Positions 54,521 to 63,884 of a stretch of DNA of 64,000 nt are shown one piece after another (the stretch's first letter is position 1; the number at the start of each line of letters is the position of its first letter). The notes under the pieces are model-generated. The model saw only the letters and a program-made list of their open reading frames with translations. It did not search any database and was not told the origin of the DNA. Both the position numbers and the translations under genes were made by a program. The stretch is from JANQOH01 sp965201155 (GTDB taxonomy: Bacteria > Pseudomonadota > Alphaproteobacteria > UBA7887). Location: contig OZ241752.1 of the NCBI GenBank assembly GCA_965201155.1, positions 1,178,001 through 1,242,000 on the forward strand. The letters are read 5' to 3'.

Positions 54521-55942
54521 ATGCGCGTGCCGTCGCTGTGCATGCTGATGATGTGCGCGACGGCGGGCGCCGCGGCGGATGAACGCGCCGCCATTCTGGC
54601 GCCGACGAATGATTTTTCGGCTGCCGAGAAATGGGAGGCGCTGCCCGGCGGCACGACGACCAACCGCGAACGGCTGGACCAAAATGCGTTTTCCATGCCG
54701 TCTGCGAACTTGTCGTTCGCGGAGCGGGCCGATTTTCTTGTCGGTAACGGATTGTTCCGGCGCGCGTGGATTGCGGCACCGGGCTCGACGGCGTCGGCGG
54801 ACGGGCTGGGGCCTCTCTACAATGCGCGGTCGTGCCAGCGCTGTCATCTGAAAGACGGGCGGGGGCATCCGCCCTCCGGGCCGGAAGACAGCGCGGTATC
54901 CATGCTGCTGCGGTTGGCGGCGGGCGGGGCGGCATTTGGTCCCGATCCCGTTTATGGCGGGCAATTGCAGGATCACGCGGCGCCGGGACATCGCGCAGAA
55001 GGCCGGATGACGATTGCGTATCGCGAGATGAGGGTCGCCTTCGCGGATGGCGGAGAGGCTCTGCTACGCGCGCCGGACTACAGCATCGTCGATTTCGGAC
55101 ATGGGCCGGCGGATGCCGATTTGCGGATAAGCCCGCGAGTGGCGCCGCCGATGATCGGCCTGGGCTTGCTGGAAGCGATCGACGAGGCCGATATTGTGCG
55201 CCGCGCCGATGCCGAGGACCGCGACGGCGACGGGATTTCAGGCCGGGTCAACCGTGTGTGGAGCGCGGCAGAAGGGCGGGTCGTGCCGGGGCGTTTCGGC
55301 TGGAAGGCGGGGCAGGCGACGATACCGGACCAGGCAGCGGCGGCGATGGCCGCGGATATCGGAGTTTCAAATCCGCTGGCGCCAGCGCCGTGGGGCGATT
55401 GCACCGCAGCGCAGGAAACATGCCGCAAGGGGCCGCACGGTGTCGACGCGGAGGGTTTCGAAGCGCCGGCCGATATCATGGACCTGATCGTCTTTTACAG
55501 CCGGCATCTGGCGCCGCCGGCGCGCGGCGATGTGGATGCCGAAAAGGTGCTGGCCGGAAAGTCGCTGTTCTATGGCGCCGGCTGCGTTGAATGCCACACA
55601 CCGAAACATGCAACCCGCCGCGACTGGCCGGTGCGAGGCTTGGGTGGACAGTTGATATGGCCGTATACGGACCTGCTGCTGCACGATATGGGCGAGGGGC
55701 TGGCGGACCATATGGCGGAAGGCGAGGCGACGGGGCGCGAGTGGCGGACGCCGCCGCTCTGGGGTATCGGGTACACCGAAACGGTGAGCGGGCACATGTT
55801 CCTGCTGCATGACGGGCGCGCGCGCGGGCTTGCCGAAGCCATTTTGTGGCATGGGGGCGAGGCAGAGGCGGCGCGCGAGGCGTTCCGCACCATGCCGGCA
55901 GGTGACCGCGCCGCTCTGCTGGCGTTCCTGCGGTCGCTGTAA
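54521..55942 (+). CDS. Di-haem oxidoreductase (DHOR/DUF1111)
   Basis: A 473-aa periplasmic two-haem c protein. Haem sites are CQRCH (C105, C108, H109) and CVECH (C355, C358, H359), in the contexts GLGPLYNARSCQRCHLKDGRG and FYGAGCVECHTPKHAT. Also typical of the DHOR (thiol-oxidoreductase-like, MauG/peroxidase-related) family are DGDGISGRVNRVW and GRFGWKAGQATI. These genes regularly accompany imelysins, which points to redox chemistry on iron or haem ligands. 21 bp after the imelysin gene; last member of the operon. Converges on gor. Confidence 0.9.
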   Translation: MRVPSLCMLMMCATAGAAADERAAILAPTNDFSAAEKWEALPGGTTTNRERLDQNAFSMPSANLSFAERADFLVGNGLFRRAWIAAPGSTASADGLGPLYNARSCQRCHLKDGRGHPPSGPEDSAVSMLLRLAAGGAAFGPDPVYGGQLQDHAAPGHRAEGRMTIAYREMRVAFADGGEALLRAPDYSIVDFGHGPADADLRISPRVAPPMIGLGLLEAIDEADIVRRADAEDRDGDGISGRVNRVWSAAEGRVVPGRFGWKAGQATIPDQAAAAMAADIGVSNPLAPAPWGDCTAAQETCRKGPHGVDAEGFEAPADIMDLIVFYSRHLAPPARGDVDAEKVLAGKSLFYGAGCVECHTPKHATRRDWPVRGLGGQLIWPYTDLLLHDMGEGLADHMAEGEATGREWRTPPLWGIGYTETVSGHMFLLHDGRARGLAEAILWHGGEAEAAREAFRTMPAGDRAALLAFLRSL

Positions 55943-55956
55943 TTGCCGGGGCGCTG

Positions 55957-57315
55957 CTATTCGGCGGCAGCGGCCACGGGTTGATACATGGTGACGAATT
56001 CTTCCGCCGCGGTGGGGTGTATCGCCATGGTGGCGTCGAACTGCGCCTTGGTGGCGCCGCATTTCACGGCGATGGCGACGCCCTGGATGATTTCCGGGGA
56101 GTCAGGGCCGATCATGTGGCAGCCGAGCACGCGGTCGGTTGCGGCGTCCACCACCAGCTTCATCATGGCGCGCCCGGCATTGCCGCTCAGCGTGTTTTTC
56201 ATGGGGCGGAAGGCTGAGCGGTAGATCGTCACATTGTCACAGACGCGCCGCGCTGCTTCTTCGGTCAGCCCTACAGTCCCGATGGGCGGCTGGCTGAAAA
56301 CGGCCGTTGCGATGTTGTCATATTCGACGGCCTGGGGGTTGTTGTTGAACCAGGTTTCGGCCAGGGCGCGGCCCTCGGCGATCGCGACCGGCGTGAGGTT
56401 GTGATGGTCGGTGCAGTCGCCTATGGCGTAGATGGACGGCACTGTGCTGCGCAGGGCGCCATCGACTATGACGGCGCCGCTGGCGCGCAAGGTGGCGCCG
56501 GCTTCCTCGAGACCGATATTGCGGGTGTTGGGGGCGCGACCGGTGGCGAACAGCGCGGCATCGGCAGTGCACCGGGCGCCATCGGTCAGGTCGAGTTGCA
56601 GAGCATCTCCCGATTTCTGGATATGCGTGATGCGGCGGCCGGCGCGGATGGCGATTCCCTCGCGGCGCATTTCCTCTTCGAGATGAAGTCGCAAATCATG
56701 GTCGAAGCCGCGCAGCAGATGGTCGCCGCGAATGACGACGGTGACTTCGGCGCCGAGGCGGCTGAAGATTCCGGCAAATTCGACGGCGATATAACCGCCG
56801 CCGGCAATGACGATGCGCGAAGGCAGGCTGTCGAGATCGAGAGCGCGGTCGGAGTTGATGGCGTGCTCGATACCGGGGATGGGAGGCATGATTGCGCTGC
56901 CGCCCGTGGCGATGAGAATGCGGTCTGCGCGGTGCGGTTCGCCGCCGACATCCACGGTGTGCGGGTCGAGAACGCGCCCGCGCCCGCGCATCACGGTCAC
57001 CTGCGCATTGGCGAGCATGGATTCGTAGATGCCGTTGAGGCGGTCGAGTTCGGCGTCCTTGTTGCGGATCAGGGTTGGCCAGTCGAAGGATTTGCGGGGG
57101 ATTGACCAGCCATATCCTGCGGCGTCGCGGATTTCCTCGGCGGCATGGGCGGCGTAGACAAGGAGCTTCTTGGGGACGCAGCCGCGCAGGACGCAGGTGC
57201 CGCCGACGCGTACGTCCTCGCAGATCACGACGCGCGCGCCATAGGCGCCGGCGCGGCGGGCGGCGGCGACGCCGCCCGACCCGGCGCCGATGACGATGAG
57301 GTCGAAGTCGGCCAC
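55957..57315 (-). CDS. gor: Glutathione-disulfide reductase
   Basis: FAD/NADPH-dependent disulfide reductase, 452 aa. Redox-active cysteines C41 and C46 are in GGTCVLRGCVPKK, the form specific to glutathione reductase. FAD motif GAGSGGVAAAR, second dinucleotide motif GGGYIAVEFAGIFSRLG, and dimer-interface catalytic His in HPTAAEE. It maintains reduced glutathione in the cytosol. 18 bp after gabD on the same strand. Confidence 0.93.
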   Translation of the reverse strand: MADFDLIVIGAGSGGVAAARRAGAYGARVVICEDVRVGGTCVLRGCVPKKLLVYAAHAAEEIRDAAGYGWSIPRKSFDWPTLIRNKDAELDRLNGIYESMLANAQVTVMRGRGRVLDPHTVDVGGEPHRADRILIATGGSAIMPPIPGIEHAINSDRALDLDSLPSRIVIAGGGYIAVEFAGIFSRLGAEVTVVIRGDHLLRGFDHDLRLHLEEEMRREGIAIRAGRRITHIQKSGDALQLDLTDGARCTADAALFATGRAPNTRNIGLEEAGATLRASGAVIVDGALRSTVPSIYAIGDCTDHHNLTPVAIAEGRALAETWFNNNPQAVEYDNIATAVFSQPPIGTVGLTEEAARRVCDNVTIYRSAFRPMKNTLSGNAGRAMMKLVVDAATDRVLGCHMIGPDSPEIIQGVAIAVKCGATKAQFDATMAIHPTAAEEFVTMYQPVAAAAE

Positions 57316-57333
57316 GGGGCCGCAGGCTTGCCG

Positions 57334-58788
57334 TTATTTGTCGACGGCGCCCATGAGCATGTATTTGGTTTCGAGGAATTCCTCTAGGCCCTGGCGGGCG
57401 CCTTCGCGCCCGATGCCGGATTCCTTGACGCCGCCGAACGGGGCGACTTCGGTCGAGAGTATGCCCTCGTTGATGCCGACCATTCCGTATTCGAGCGCTT
57501 CGGCGACGCGCCAGCAGCGTCCGACATCGCGGCTGAAGAAATAGGCGGCGAGGCCGAAGGGCGTGTCGTTGGCCATGGCGACCGCCTCGGCTTCGTCGCT
57601 GAAGCGGAAGAGCGGCGCGACCGGCCCGAAGGTTTCCTCGTGCGCGATTTTCATTTCGGGCGTTACGTCGGTGAGCACGGTGGGCTGGAAAAACTGCCCG
57701 CCGAGCGGGTGGCGTTCGCCGCCGAGGGCGACCTGCGCGCCCTTTTCCACGGCGTCGGAGATATGTTCCTCCACCTTGGCGACAGCGGCCATGTCGATCA
57801 GCGGCCCCTGCTGGACGTCGCTGCGTCCGTCGCCTACCTCCAGCCCCGCGACAGCCTCACTGAAGCGTTCGGCGAACCGGTCGTGGATTCCCTCCTGCAC
57901 GAGGATGCGGTTGGCGCAGACGCAAGTCTGGCCTGTATTGCGGTATTTGGAGGCCATGGCGCCGGCGACGGCCTGGTCGAGATCGGCATCGTCGAACACG
58001 ATCAGCGGTGCGTTGCCGCCGAGTTCGAGAGAGATTTTCTTGATGGTGCCGGCGCATTGCGCCATCAGCACCTTGCCGACTTCGGTGGAGCCGGTAAAGG
58101 ACAGCTTGCGCACAGTGGGGTTGCCGGTGAGTTCACCGCCAATGGCGCCGGCGGAGCCGGTGATGATGTTGATGACGCCTTTCGGGAACCCGGCGCGTTC
58201 CGCCAGTTCGGCGAGGGCGAGGGCCGAGAACGGGGTTGCGGTCGCCGGCTTGATGACGATGGGGCAGCCGGCCGCGAGCGCCGGCGCGGCCTTGCGGGTG
58301 ATCATGGCGGACGGGAAGTTCCACGGCGTGATGGCGGCCGCGACTCCCACGGGTTCCTTGGTGACGACGATGCGCCGGTCGCCGACGGTGGTGGGGATGA
58401 ATTCCCCGTAGGCGCGCTTGGCTTCCTCGGCGAACCATTCGACGAACCACGAGGCATAGTGGATTTCGCCCTTGGCTTCGGCGAGGGGCTTGCCCTGTTC
58501 CAGGGTCATCATCAGCCCGAGATCGTCGACATTCTCCAGCATGAGGTCGTACCAGCGGCGCAGCAGCACGCCGCGTTCCTTGCCGGTGCGTGCGCGCCAT
58601 GCGGGCCATGCGGCGTCGGCGGCCGCGACGGCGCGGCGGGTTTCGTCAGTGCCCATGCGGGGGACGGTTCCCAGCAAGTCGCCGTTTGCGGGATTGGTGA
58701 CGTCTATGGTGTCGCCTGAGTCGGCATCCACCCAGTCGCCGTCAATATAGCATTTGGTGTGGAACAGTCCCTGGTCCCTGAGCTGCAT
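57334..58788 (-). CDS. gabD: Succinate-semialdehyde dehydrogenase
   Basis: NAD(P)-dependent aldehyde dehydrogenase, 484 aa, of the GabD subgroup. Catalytic Cys289 is in NTGQTCVCANR (second Cys two residues on, as in redox-regulated GabD) and general base Glu255 in LELGGNAP. TPWNFPSAMITRK is also GabD-like. It oxidises succinate semialdehyde, or glutarate semialdehyde, to the acid. ATG 58788 follows GAGGAG; a longer upstream frame was dropped. No gabT or gabP nearby. Confidence 0.9.
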   Translation of the reverse strand: MQLRDQGLFHTKCYIDGDWVDADSGDTIDVTNPANGDLLGTVPRMGTDETRRAVAAADAAWPAWRARTGKERGVLLRRWYDLMLENVDDLGLMMTLEQGKPLAEAKGEIHYASWFVEWFAEEAKRAYGEFIPTTVGDRRIVVTKEPVGVAAAITPWNFPSAMITRKAAPALAAGCPIVIKPATATPFSALALAELAERAGFPKGVINIITGSAGAIGGELTGNPTVRKLSFTGSTEVGKVLMAQCAGTIKKISLELGGNAPLIVFDDADLDQAVAGAMASKYRNTGQTCVCANRILVQEGIHDRFAERFSEAVAGLEVGDGRSDVQQGPLIDMAAVAKVEEHISDAVEKGAQVALGGERHPLGGQFFQPTVLTDVTPEMKIAHEETFGPVAPLFRFSDEAEAVAMANDTPFGLAAYFFSRDVGRCWRVAEALEYGMVGINEGILSTEVAPFGGVKESGIGREGARQGLEEFLETKYMLMGAVDK

Positions 58789-58888
58789 CGCCGGATACTC
58801 CTCAAACTGCGGGCGCGGCCAGCGCGCCCTGCAACAGGCGCGCACTATAGCGGCCGCTGCGGTTTTGGTACAAGCGCCGGCGCGGGAC

Positions 58889-60346
58889 TCAGAACTGGCG
58901 CTGGAAGCGGAGTTCGGCGCGGTTGCGCTTGTAGTCGTAGAGTTGCGCGTTGGTCTGGCGGGCTTCGTTCACGAGAACGAGCTGGGGGCTGATTCCGAAT
59001 ATGGTCAGCCGCCGATTGAACAACGAGACCCGGGCGATACGCAGGCGGTCTGCCCGGTCCGGATTGCCCTGGGTGAAGAAGGACCAGTCTCCCTGGTATC
59101 GTGACCAGTGCAATTCGCCGCCAACGCCGAAGGTGAATCCGAGCGGCAGGGCCACCGAGGCATCAGCGCGCAGCCAGCGTGTCGCATTGCGGTACTGTTC
59201 GGATTCGGTGCGTTCACGGCGATAGCCGACAGCGCCGTCCAGGCGCACGGTCGGCGCTACGGCCCAGACGCCGAACACGCTTGCCGAAAACAGCGGTCCG
59301 TCGAGATAGTCGAAGTCCGCGAACGTGCGCGTTTGCACGGCGATATTGCCACCGACGAGATAGGGTCCGTTGGGCTGATGCTCGAGTTCGACGCGCCCGC
59401 CGACGGTATCGGAATAGGGGGGGCCGCCGAACCATTGGCGCTGGACGGTGGCGAGGACGCTGCCTTCGGTGCGGGGCGCGATCAGCCAGCGCGGCCCGAG
59501 ATGGACGGATGCTAGGCTTTGGTCGAACCTTCCGCCGGGATATTCGCGGTGATAGGCGTCGGCGCCGGCGCGCAGCCGCAGCCGGTCGTGCAGGGGATAT
59601 TGATATTCGCCGCCGCCCCAGCCGACGACGCCGAGACCGGAACTTGCGAGGTCGGCTGCGGAGCGTTGGAAGGGCAGGCCAAAAATATAGATGATTTCAG
59701 AGTCCGACACGGCGCCGATATTGGTGTCGGGCGCGATGGCGCCGCCGGCGCGGAAGGTCCAGCGTCTGCGGGCGCGGATTTCGGCGAGGAAGCGGTTGAT
59801 ATTGGCGACCACGGGCGGGGCGGGGTCGCCTGCCAGCACCTGTTCGAAATGGCGGCGGGAGAGCTGGTCTTCGCCCTTGAGGAAGAAAGCGCGGGCGAGT
59901 TCCAGCCGCACGCGGACGAGTTCGGGGCGGTCGGCAAGGATGGCAAGGAGCGCCTGGATCGCTTCATCGAGGAGCGCGTTGCGCGGCTCCTCATCGGGAA
60001 CGAGCTGCGCGGCGGCAATGGCAGAGAGGCCGATAAGGAAGTGGATATCAGTGAAATCGGCGTCGGGCGGCGGGTTGGCCGCGAGATGGCGCAGGATGAT
60101 GAGGGCGAGGTCGAATCGTCCGGCGCCCATGAACGCGCGCGCATTTTCGAGCGTGGGTTCGATGACTGGCTCGGTGGCGGATTCCGTAGCCGGCTGCGTG
60201 CTCGACTCTGTGTTCGACTCTGTGGCGGGCTCGGTTGTCGGCTCGGCGGCGGCTTCCGGGGCAGCGTGCGAGTCCGCGTGAGCCGGGCCGAATTCGACAA
60301 GCAGGGCCGCAAGGGCGATAGCGCCAAGCAGTTTCGCGAGAGCCAT
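58889..60346 (-). CDS. Slam-like outer-membrane protein: TPR domain plus beta-barrel (DUF560)
   Basis: A 485-aa exported protein resembling surface lipoprotein assembly modifier (Slam): signal peptide (~1-24), a Thr/Glu/Ser/Pro-rich low-complexity stretch (~30-62, repeated TEPATES-like units), a TPR-like helical domain (~65-195, ARAFMGAGRFDLALIILRHLA and LELARAFFLKGEDQLSRRHFEQVL), and a ~280-residue barrel that begins WTFRAGGAIAPDTNIGAVSDSE and ends FQRQF. Slam proteins move lipoproteins to the cell surface; no substrate gene is recognised beside it. ATG 60346 is the best start, giving a clean signal peptide. Confidence 0.8.
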   Translation of the reverse strand: MALAKLLGAIALAALLVEFGPAHADSHAAPEAAAEPTTEPATESNTESSTQPATESATEPVIEPTLENARAFMGAGRFDLALIILRHLAANPPPDADFTDIHFLIGLSAIAAAQLVPDEEPRNALLDEAIQALLAILADRPELVRVRLELARAFFLKGEDQLSRRHFEQVLAGDPAPPVVANINRFLAEIRARRRWTFRAGGAIAPDTNIGAVSDSEIIYIFGLPFQRSAADLASSGLGVVGWGGGEYQYPLHDRLRLRAGADAYHREYPGGRFDQSLASVHLGPRWLIAPRTEGSVLATVQRQWFGGPPYSDTVGGRVELEHQPNGPYLVGGNIAVQTRTFADFDYLDGPLFSASVFGVWAVAPTVRLDGAVGYRRERTESEQYRNATRWLRADASVALPLGFTFGVGGELHWSRYQGDWSFFTQGNPDRADRLRIARVSLFNRRLTIFGISPQLVLVNEARQTNAQLYDYKRNRAELRFQRQF

Positions 60347-60455
60347 GTTTCCGAGACCTCGGGAAGGAACGGTGAATGCTGTGCGGGAGATTGAGGCGTG
60401 CGCCCGCAGCCGGCCGCCGCAGAACATCTCGTTTCTGCGGCGGGATTTCATTTGC

Positions 60456-61457
60456 TCACGCGGCGAGGCGGCGCTGCCGGCCGTTCGCGTCAGTGAGATA
60501 GACGGTGATTTCGGGCATGTCCCGCGCCATGCGTCCGGCGATTTCCTCCGGCGCGACGAACAGGCCCGTGGAAAGGGCGTCGGCGGTCATGGCGTCGTCG
60601 GCGACGACACTCACCGAAAGATGGTGATTAGCGCTGCGTCCGGTGCCGGGAGAGAACAGGTGGTGATGGCGCGAGTCGGCGCTGAAGCGGGTGCCGTAGC
60701 CGCCGGAGGTTGCAAGCGCGCGGTCGGCGAGTTCCACGACGGTGCCCCAGGCGGCGGGGTTGTCGGGATCGGCAAGGCCGATCATCCACGGGCGGCCTTC
60801 CGGGTGCAGTCCGACGCCGCGGGTTTCCCCAAGGTCGACAAGTACGCTGGCAATGCCGCCGTCGCGCAGGATGTCGGCGATACGGTCCGTGATATAGCCT
60901 TGGGCAATACCGTTCAGCGTCACTGCGCGGCCGGCGCCGGCAAGCGCCACGCGGGTGTGCGAGACGTTCAGGGCGCGGTAGTCCACGCGCGCCCGCGCCT
61001 CGGCGATGGCGGCTTCGGAGGGGCCTTTGCGGTCGGCGGGGAAGCGGTTGAAGTGGTTGGCGTAGAGCGTCCAGAGGGGCTGGACGGTGACATCGAATGC
61101 ACCTTCGGTGAGGGCGCCGAAGCGGCGGGCCGCGGTCAACAGGCGCACCATGTCCAGACTCGGGGAGTCGATGTGTCCGGTGCGGTTGAGCCGGCTGAGA
61201 GCGCTGTCGGCGCGGTGCAGGCTGAATTCCTTTTCGAGGCGGGTGATTTCGCGGGCGCAGGCGGCGAAGAGGCGCTCGGCCTGTGCCTTGTCGGGGTGTT
61301 CGAGCAGGATGCGGGCGGGTGCGCCGAGCGCTTCCCCGCGCCATTCATGGAGCGGCGCGTGGTGGGCAGCCGCCAGGCGCGGCGCGAGCGCGACGCCTGC
61401 AACGGCGCCGAAAACCGTGAGCGCGCGGCGGCGCGAAACGGGGTGCGCAAGGCTCAT
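60456..61457 (-). CDS. apbE: FAD:protein FMN transferase ApbE
   Basis: Periplasmic flavin transferase (333 aa) that attaches FMN from FAD through a phosphoester bond to Thr/Ser of target proteins. Twin-arginine-type signal (SRRRALTVFGAVAGVALAP). Family motifs are TEGAFDVTVQPLW, TLNGIAQGYITDRIAD, VDLGETRGVG, LATSGGYGTRFS, HHLFSPGTGRSA (metal/FAD site) and SVVADDAMTADALSTGLFV. The only ApbE target motif found in the window is DGISGAT of the FMN-binding protein at 51855-52397. ATG 61457 has AGGAG upstream; a frame extending to 61661 is non-homologous. Confidence 0.92.
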   Translation of the reverse strand: MSLAHPVSRRRALTVFGAVAGVALAPRLAAAHHAPLHEWRGEALGAPARILLEHPDKAQAERLFAACAREITRLEKEFSLHRADSALSRLNRTGHIDSPSLDMVRLLTAARRFGALTEGAFDVTVQPLWTLYANHFNRFPADRKGPSEAAIAEARARVDYRALNVSHTRVALAGAGRAVTLNGIAQGYITDRIADILRDGGIASVLVDLGETRGVGLHPEGRPWMIGLADPDNPAAWGTVVELADRALATSGGYGTRFSADSRHHHLFSPGTGRSANHHLSVSVVADDAMTADALSTGLFVAPEEIAGRMARDMPEITVYLTDANGRQRRLAA

Positions 61458-61554
61458 GAGTGGAGTTCTCCTGCTGGTCAGGCGTGGCGGTGAGGGGCTG
61501 ATTTGGCCGCACCATACAAGCGGGGGTGCACCTGGTCCAGAGTCGCCGGGGGCA

Positions 61555-61590
61555 TAAAAAATGGCCGCCCCGTATTGAAACGGGGCGGCC
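61555..61590 (-). terminator. Rho-independent terminator of the short peptide gene
   Basis: GGCCGCCCCGT (61563-61573) pairs perfectly with ACGGGGCGGCC (61580-61590) over a 6-nt loop. On the minus strand it is followed by ATTTTTTAT, a proper T-tract. It lies 22 bp after the stop of the 40-codon gene and about 100 bp before apbE. Confidence 0.85.
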
Positions 61591-61611
61591 ACTCGTAGGG
61601 CAGCTTGCGAT

Positions 61612-61734
61612 TTACTCGCCGCCGTCCTCAGCTGCGTCTTCGCCTTCGTGGCTGTCGGCAAAGCTCGGGGTCGCGACGCCCATCGCGCAAACGACAGCGA
61701 GCGGAAGAAGGGTAGAGGTCAACAACTTGGTCAT
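61612..61734 (-). CDS. Short exported acidic peptide (40 aa)
   Basis: A complete 40-codon gene. ATG 61734 with AGGGAG 7 bases upstream; stop TAA. The N-terminus MTKLLTSTLLPLAVVCAMGV reads as a signal peptide with a typical end, PSFA, after which 14 residues remain: DSHEGEDAAEDGGE, with seven acidic residues, one His and no basic residue. It has its own promoter and terminator, so it is a single-gene transcript of about 210 nt. I recognise no family. It could bind metal ions or act on envelope proteins; this is a guess from composition. The chance of a random frame having RBS, signal peptide, promoter and terminator in register is low. Confidence 0.72.
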   Translation of the reverse strand: MTKLLTSTLLPLAVVCAMGVATPSFADSHEGEDAAEDGGE

Positions 61735-61774
61735 TTTTCAGCTCCCTTGTTTCAAGCCTAGCCTGTAGGCCCTG

Positions 61775-61803
61775 AGATTACGCTGCCGGAGGGTATGTGT
61801 CAA
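61775..61803 (-). promoter_or_regulatory. Promoter of the short peptide gene
   Basis: Minus strand: perfect -35 TTGACA (61798-61803), exactly 17 bp, then TAATCT (61775-61780). Predicted transcription starts near 61768, giving a ~34-nt leader before ATG 61734. Confidence 0.65.
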
Positions 61804-61808
61804 AGGCA

Positions 61809-61842
61809 GCCCGGTCTCCCGCGCCGGGTGTGTATACCGGGC
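61809..61842 (-). promoter_or_regulatory. Inverted repeat just upstream of the peptide-gene promoter
   Basis: GCCCGGT (61809-61815) and ACCGGGC (61836-61842) are perfect 7-bp inverted arms, ending 5 bp before the -35 hexamer. The position would suit an activator or repressor dimer; no known operator is recognised. The remaining non-coding stretch to 62104 shows nothing else I can support. Confidence 0.35.
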
Positions 61843-62104
61843 AATGCCGGCGTCCGGCGCAAGGTTACAGCGGCAATTCAGCTTTTCCGCGCACCTCTCT
61901 GGCGTAACAGACTCTTTGGTGAAACACGGATGAAGGCGCCGGCAGCGCACCTCCGGTATTGCGGGCGTATCGGTGCCTGCCGCAGGCTGGTCGGGGCGCG
62001 AATGACTCGAAGTTTTCGCGCGAAACGTAAACCTGATTCCACATTTTTTGCGGCCATTTCCTCCTGCCGGAGCGCAGCTCTACGCACTTGCCGCGCCGAG
62101 AGAA

Positions 62105-62746
62105 TCACCCCCCTTGCGCTCGAATTTCAGGGGGTGGCGCGCCGGAGATGAGGACACGACCGGACGGCGTGACGCGGACACGGTCCTCGACGATCCAGCG
62201 CACGGCCAGGGGATAGATGCGATGTTCCTGCACGAGCACGCGGGCGGCGAGGCTCTCCGGCGTGTCGTCGGGCTGCACAGGGACCTGCGCCTGCAGAATG
62301 ATCGGCCCGTCATCGAGCACCGGGGTGACGAAATGCACGGTGCAGCCGGTCATGCGCTCGCCGGCGGCGAGCACCCGGGCATGGGTGTCAAGGCCCTTGA
62401 AGGCGGGCAGCAGCGAAGGGTGGATATTGATCAACCGCCAGCGCCAGCGGTTGACGAACGCGGCGCCGAGCACGCGCATGAAGCCCGCGAGGCACACGAG
62501 GTCGGCGCCGCGCGCAGCGATCGCCGCGTCGAGCGCTGCGTCGAACGACTCGCGGTCGGCGTAGTCGGAGCGCTCGACCACGGCGCAATCAAGGCCGGCG
62601 CAGCGGGCGTATTGCAGGCCCGGTGCATCGGCGCGATCCGAGAGGATCACAACCGGCCGGGCGGGAAATCCTGGAGCGCGGCAGGCGGCGGCCAGCGCGT
62701 GCATGTTGGAGCCGCGTCCGGAGATCAGTATGGCGAGGCGGCGCAT
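62105..62746 (-). CDS. purN: Phosphoribosylglycinamide formyltransferase PurN
   Basis: GAR transformylase (213 aa) using 10-formyl-tetrahydrofolate in purine synthesis. Signature ILISGRGSNMHAL (phosphate loop), catalytic Asn/His/Asp in INIHPSLLPAFKGL...TVHFVTPVLDDGPII. ATG 62746 directly abuts the purM stop, so the pair is co-translated. Confidence 0.95.
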   Translation of the reverse strand: MRRLAILISGRGSNMHALAAACRAPGFPARPVVILSDRADAPGLQYARCAGLDCAVVERSDYADRESFDAALDAAIAARGADLVCLAGFMRVLGAAFVNRWRWRLINIHPSLLPAFKGLDTHARVLAAGERMTGCTVHFVTPVLDDGPIILQAQVPVQPDDTPESLAARVLVQEHRIYPLAVRWIVEDRVRVTPSGRVLISGAPPPEIRAQGG

Positions 62747-63802
<1,056 letters not shown>

Positions 63803-63884
63803 GGATCGGACGTTATGTTCCCGTCATGGCGCGGAACGGTGATAGTATGCACAGCACATGCTGCCGGCAACGGAGTTGGGGATC

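Noticed and set aside
61526..61768. An 80-codon plus-strand frame opposite the short peptide gene
   Set aside because: It has no ribosome-binding site and reads through the terminator hairpin; the minus strand has promoter, RBS, signal peptide and terminator in order.
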